Both the position numbers and the translations under genes were made by a program. DNA of 64,000 nt from positions 62,001 through 126,000 of the forward strand of contig CAWDGB010000005.1 in NCBI GenBank assembly GCA_963801715.1, given 5' to 3'. This document shows, one piece after another, positions 63,793 to 64,000 of the stretch. The notes below the pieces were generated by a model. It was not told the origin of the DNA and did no database searches. It saw nothing but the letters and a program-made list of their open reading frames with translations. Positions within the stretch are counted from its first letter, which is position 1. Each line of letters opens with the position of its first letter. This DNA comes from CAVVJA01 sp963801715. Lineage in GTDB: Bacteria > Actinomycetota > Actinomycetes > Mycobacteriales > Jatrophihabitantaceae.

Positions 63793-64000
63793 TTACACCT
63801 CGGAGGCGGACTCGGGTGCCGCGTCGACCGGAGCCGCTTTCGGCTCAGACCGCTCTTCCGCAGCGGCACCAGGGGCAACCGGGTCCGTCACCCCTACCAT
63901 CGCGGCCCGCAACAGCCGATCGCGGTACTCGTATCCCCGACGCATCACCGTGGTCGCGGTCGGCACCGTAACCGCTGGGCTCTCCCCGTGCAGCACGGCC
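63793..64000 (-). CDS. grpE: Nucleotide exchange factor GrpE, C-terminal part (runs off window)
   Basis: The last 68 or so codons are present. They include the GrpE signature region (TVMRRGYEYRDRLLRAAMVG) and an acidic/alanine-rich tail. The position upstream of dnaJ-hspR matches the dnaK-grpE-dnaJ-hspR operon of actinobacteria. The start, and dnaK, lie to the right of base 64000. Confidence 0.93.
   Translation of the reverse strand, partial: AVLHGESPAVTVPTATTVMRRGYEYRDRLLRAAMVGVTDPVAPGAAAEERSEPKAAPVDAAPESASEV

Noticed and set aside
1..64000. tRNA, rRNA and riboswitch search by eye
   Set aside because: No convincing tRNA cloverleaf, rRNA segment or known riboswitch core was recognised. A covariance-model scan would settle this.

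Overview
The window is high-GC DNA from an actinobacterium. The evidence is GTG and TTG starts, an HspR-type heat-shock operon with a matching HAIR operator, DUF3151 and DUF6069 proteins, DHA2 efflux pumps, and a backbone gene set familiar from mycobacteria and relatives: purA, fba, dedA, spoU-pyrE, clpB and dnaJ-hspR. I cannot name the genus. As I recall it, M. tuberculosis has the dnaK operon on the purA side of this backbone. Here grpE-dnaJ-hspR lie beyond clpB, and about 42 kb of accessory DNA separates clpB from hspR.

Layout. 0-20 kb is mostly housekeeping: purA (partial), a TrpB-like enzyme, DUF3151, a TetR/MFS pair, fba, DedA, RNase J, a DUF559-type protein, map, an AAA ATPase, a potassium-channel operon with spoU-pyrE, and clpB under a HAIR operator. 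21.4-41.9 kb is the metabolic island described below. 42-44.8 kb holds a RelE/Phd-type toxin-antitoxin pair, an intact DHA2 exporter and a VOC protein. 44.9-60.5 kb holds large secreted, transport and regulatory genes that are nearly all broken by frameshifts. 60.6-64 kb holds a small membrane protein, a methyltransferase and the hspR-dnaJ-grpE end of the heat-shock operon.

The island is the most interesting part. It combines three gene sets that are normally separate. (1) Relatives of the Nit1C / nitrogen-starvation cluster: an MSMEG_0572/Sll0783 protein, an MSMEG_0568-type radical SAM enzyme, an Sll0786-type acetyltransferase, an Sll0787-type AIR-synthase-like protein and an MSMEG_0565-type glycosyltransferase, but no nitrilase. 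(2) A tightly overlapping operon resembling bacterial coenzyme M synthesis: a ComA-type phosphosulfolactate synthase, an aspartase/fumarase-family lyase fused to a PLP desulfhydrase-like domain, and a second, argininosuccinate-lyase-like enzyme. (3) FdrA, DUF1116 (YlbE/AllG-like) and carbamate kinase, the proteins of oxamate carbamoyltransferase-type ATP formation. DUF1116 is the last gene of the ComA operon, while FdrA and carbamate kinase sit in a divergent operon. An amidohydrolase, an XRE-cupin regulator and a CoA-disulfide-reductase-like flavoprotein complete the locus. Similar inverted-repeat sites lie in two of its divergent promoters, which suggests common control. Its product or substrate is unknown.

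A second notable pattern is a family of six dispersed palindromes (arm TGATCTTGGACTTATCG) at gene boundaries across the first 48 kb. Two of them bracket the DUF559 gene.

Many genes carry apparent frameshifts, with one in-frame nonsense codon, concentrated at 44.9-60.5 kb. From sequence alone I cannot separate gene decay from assembly error.
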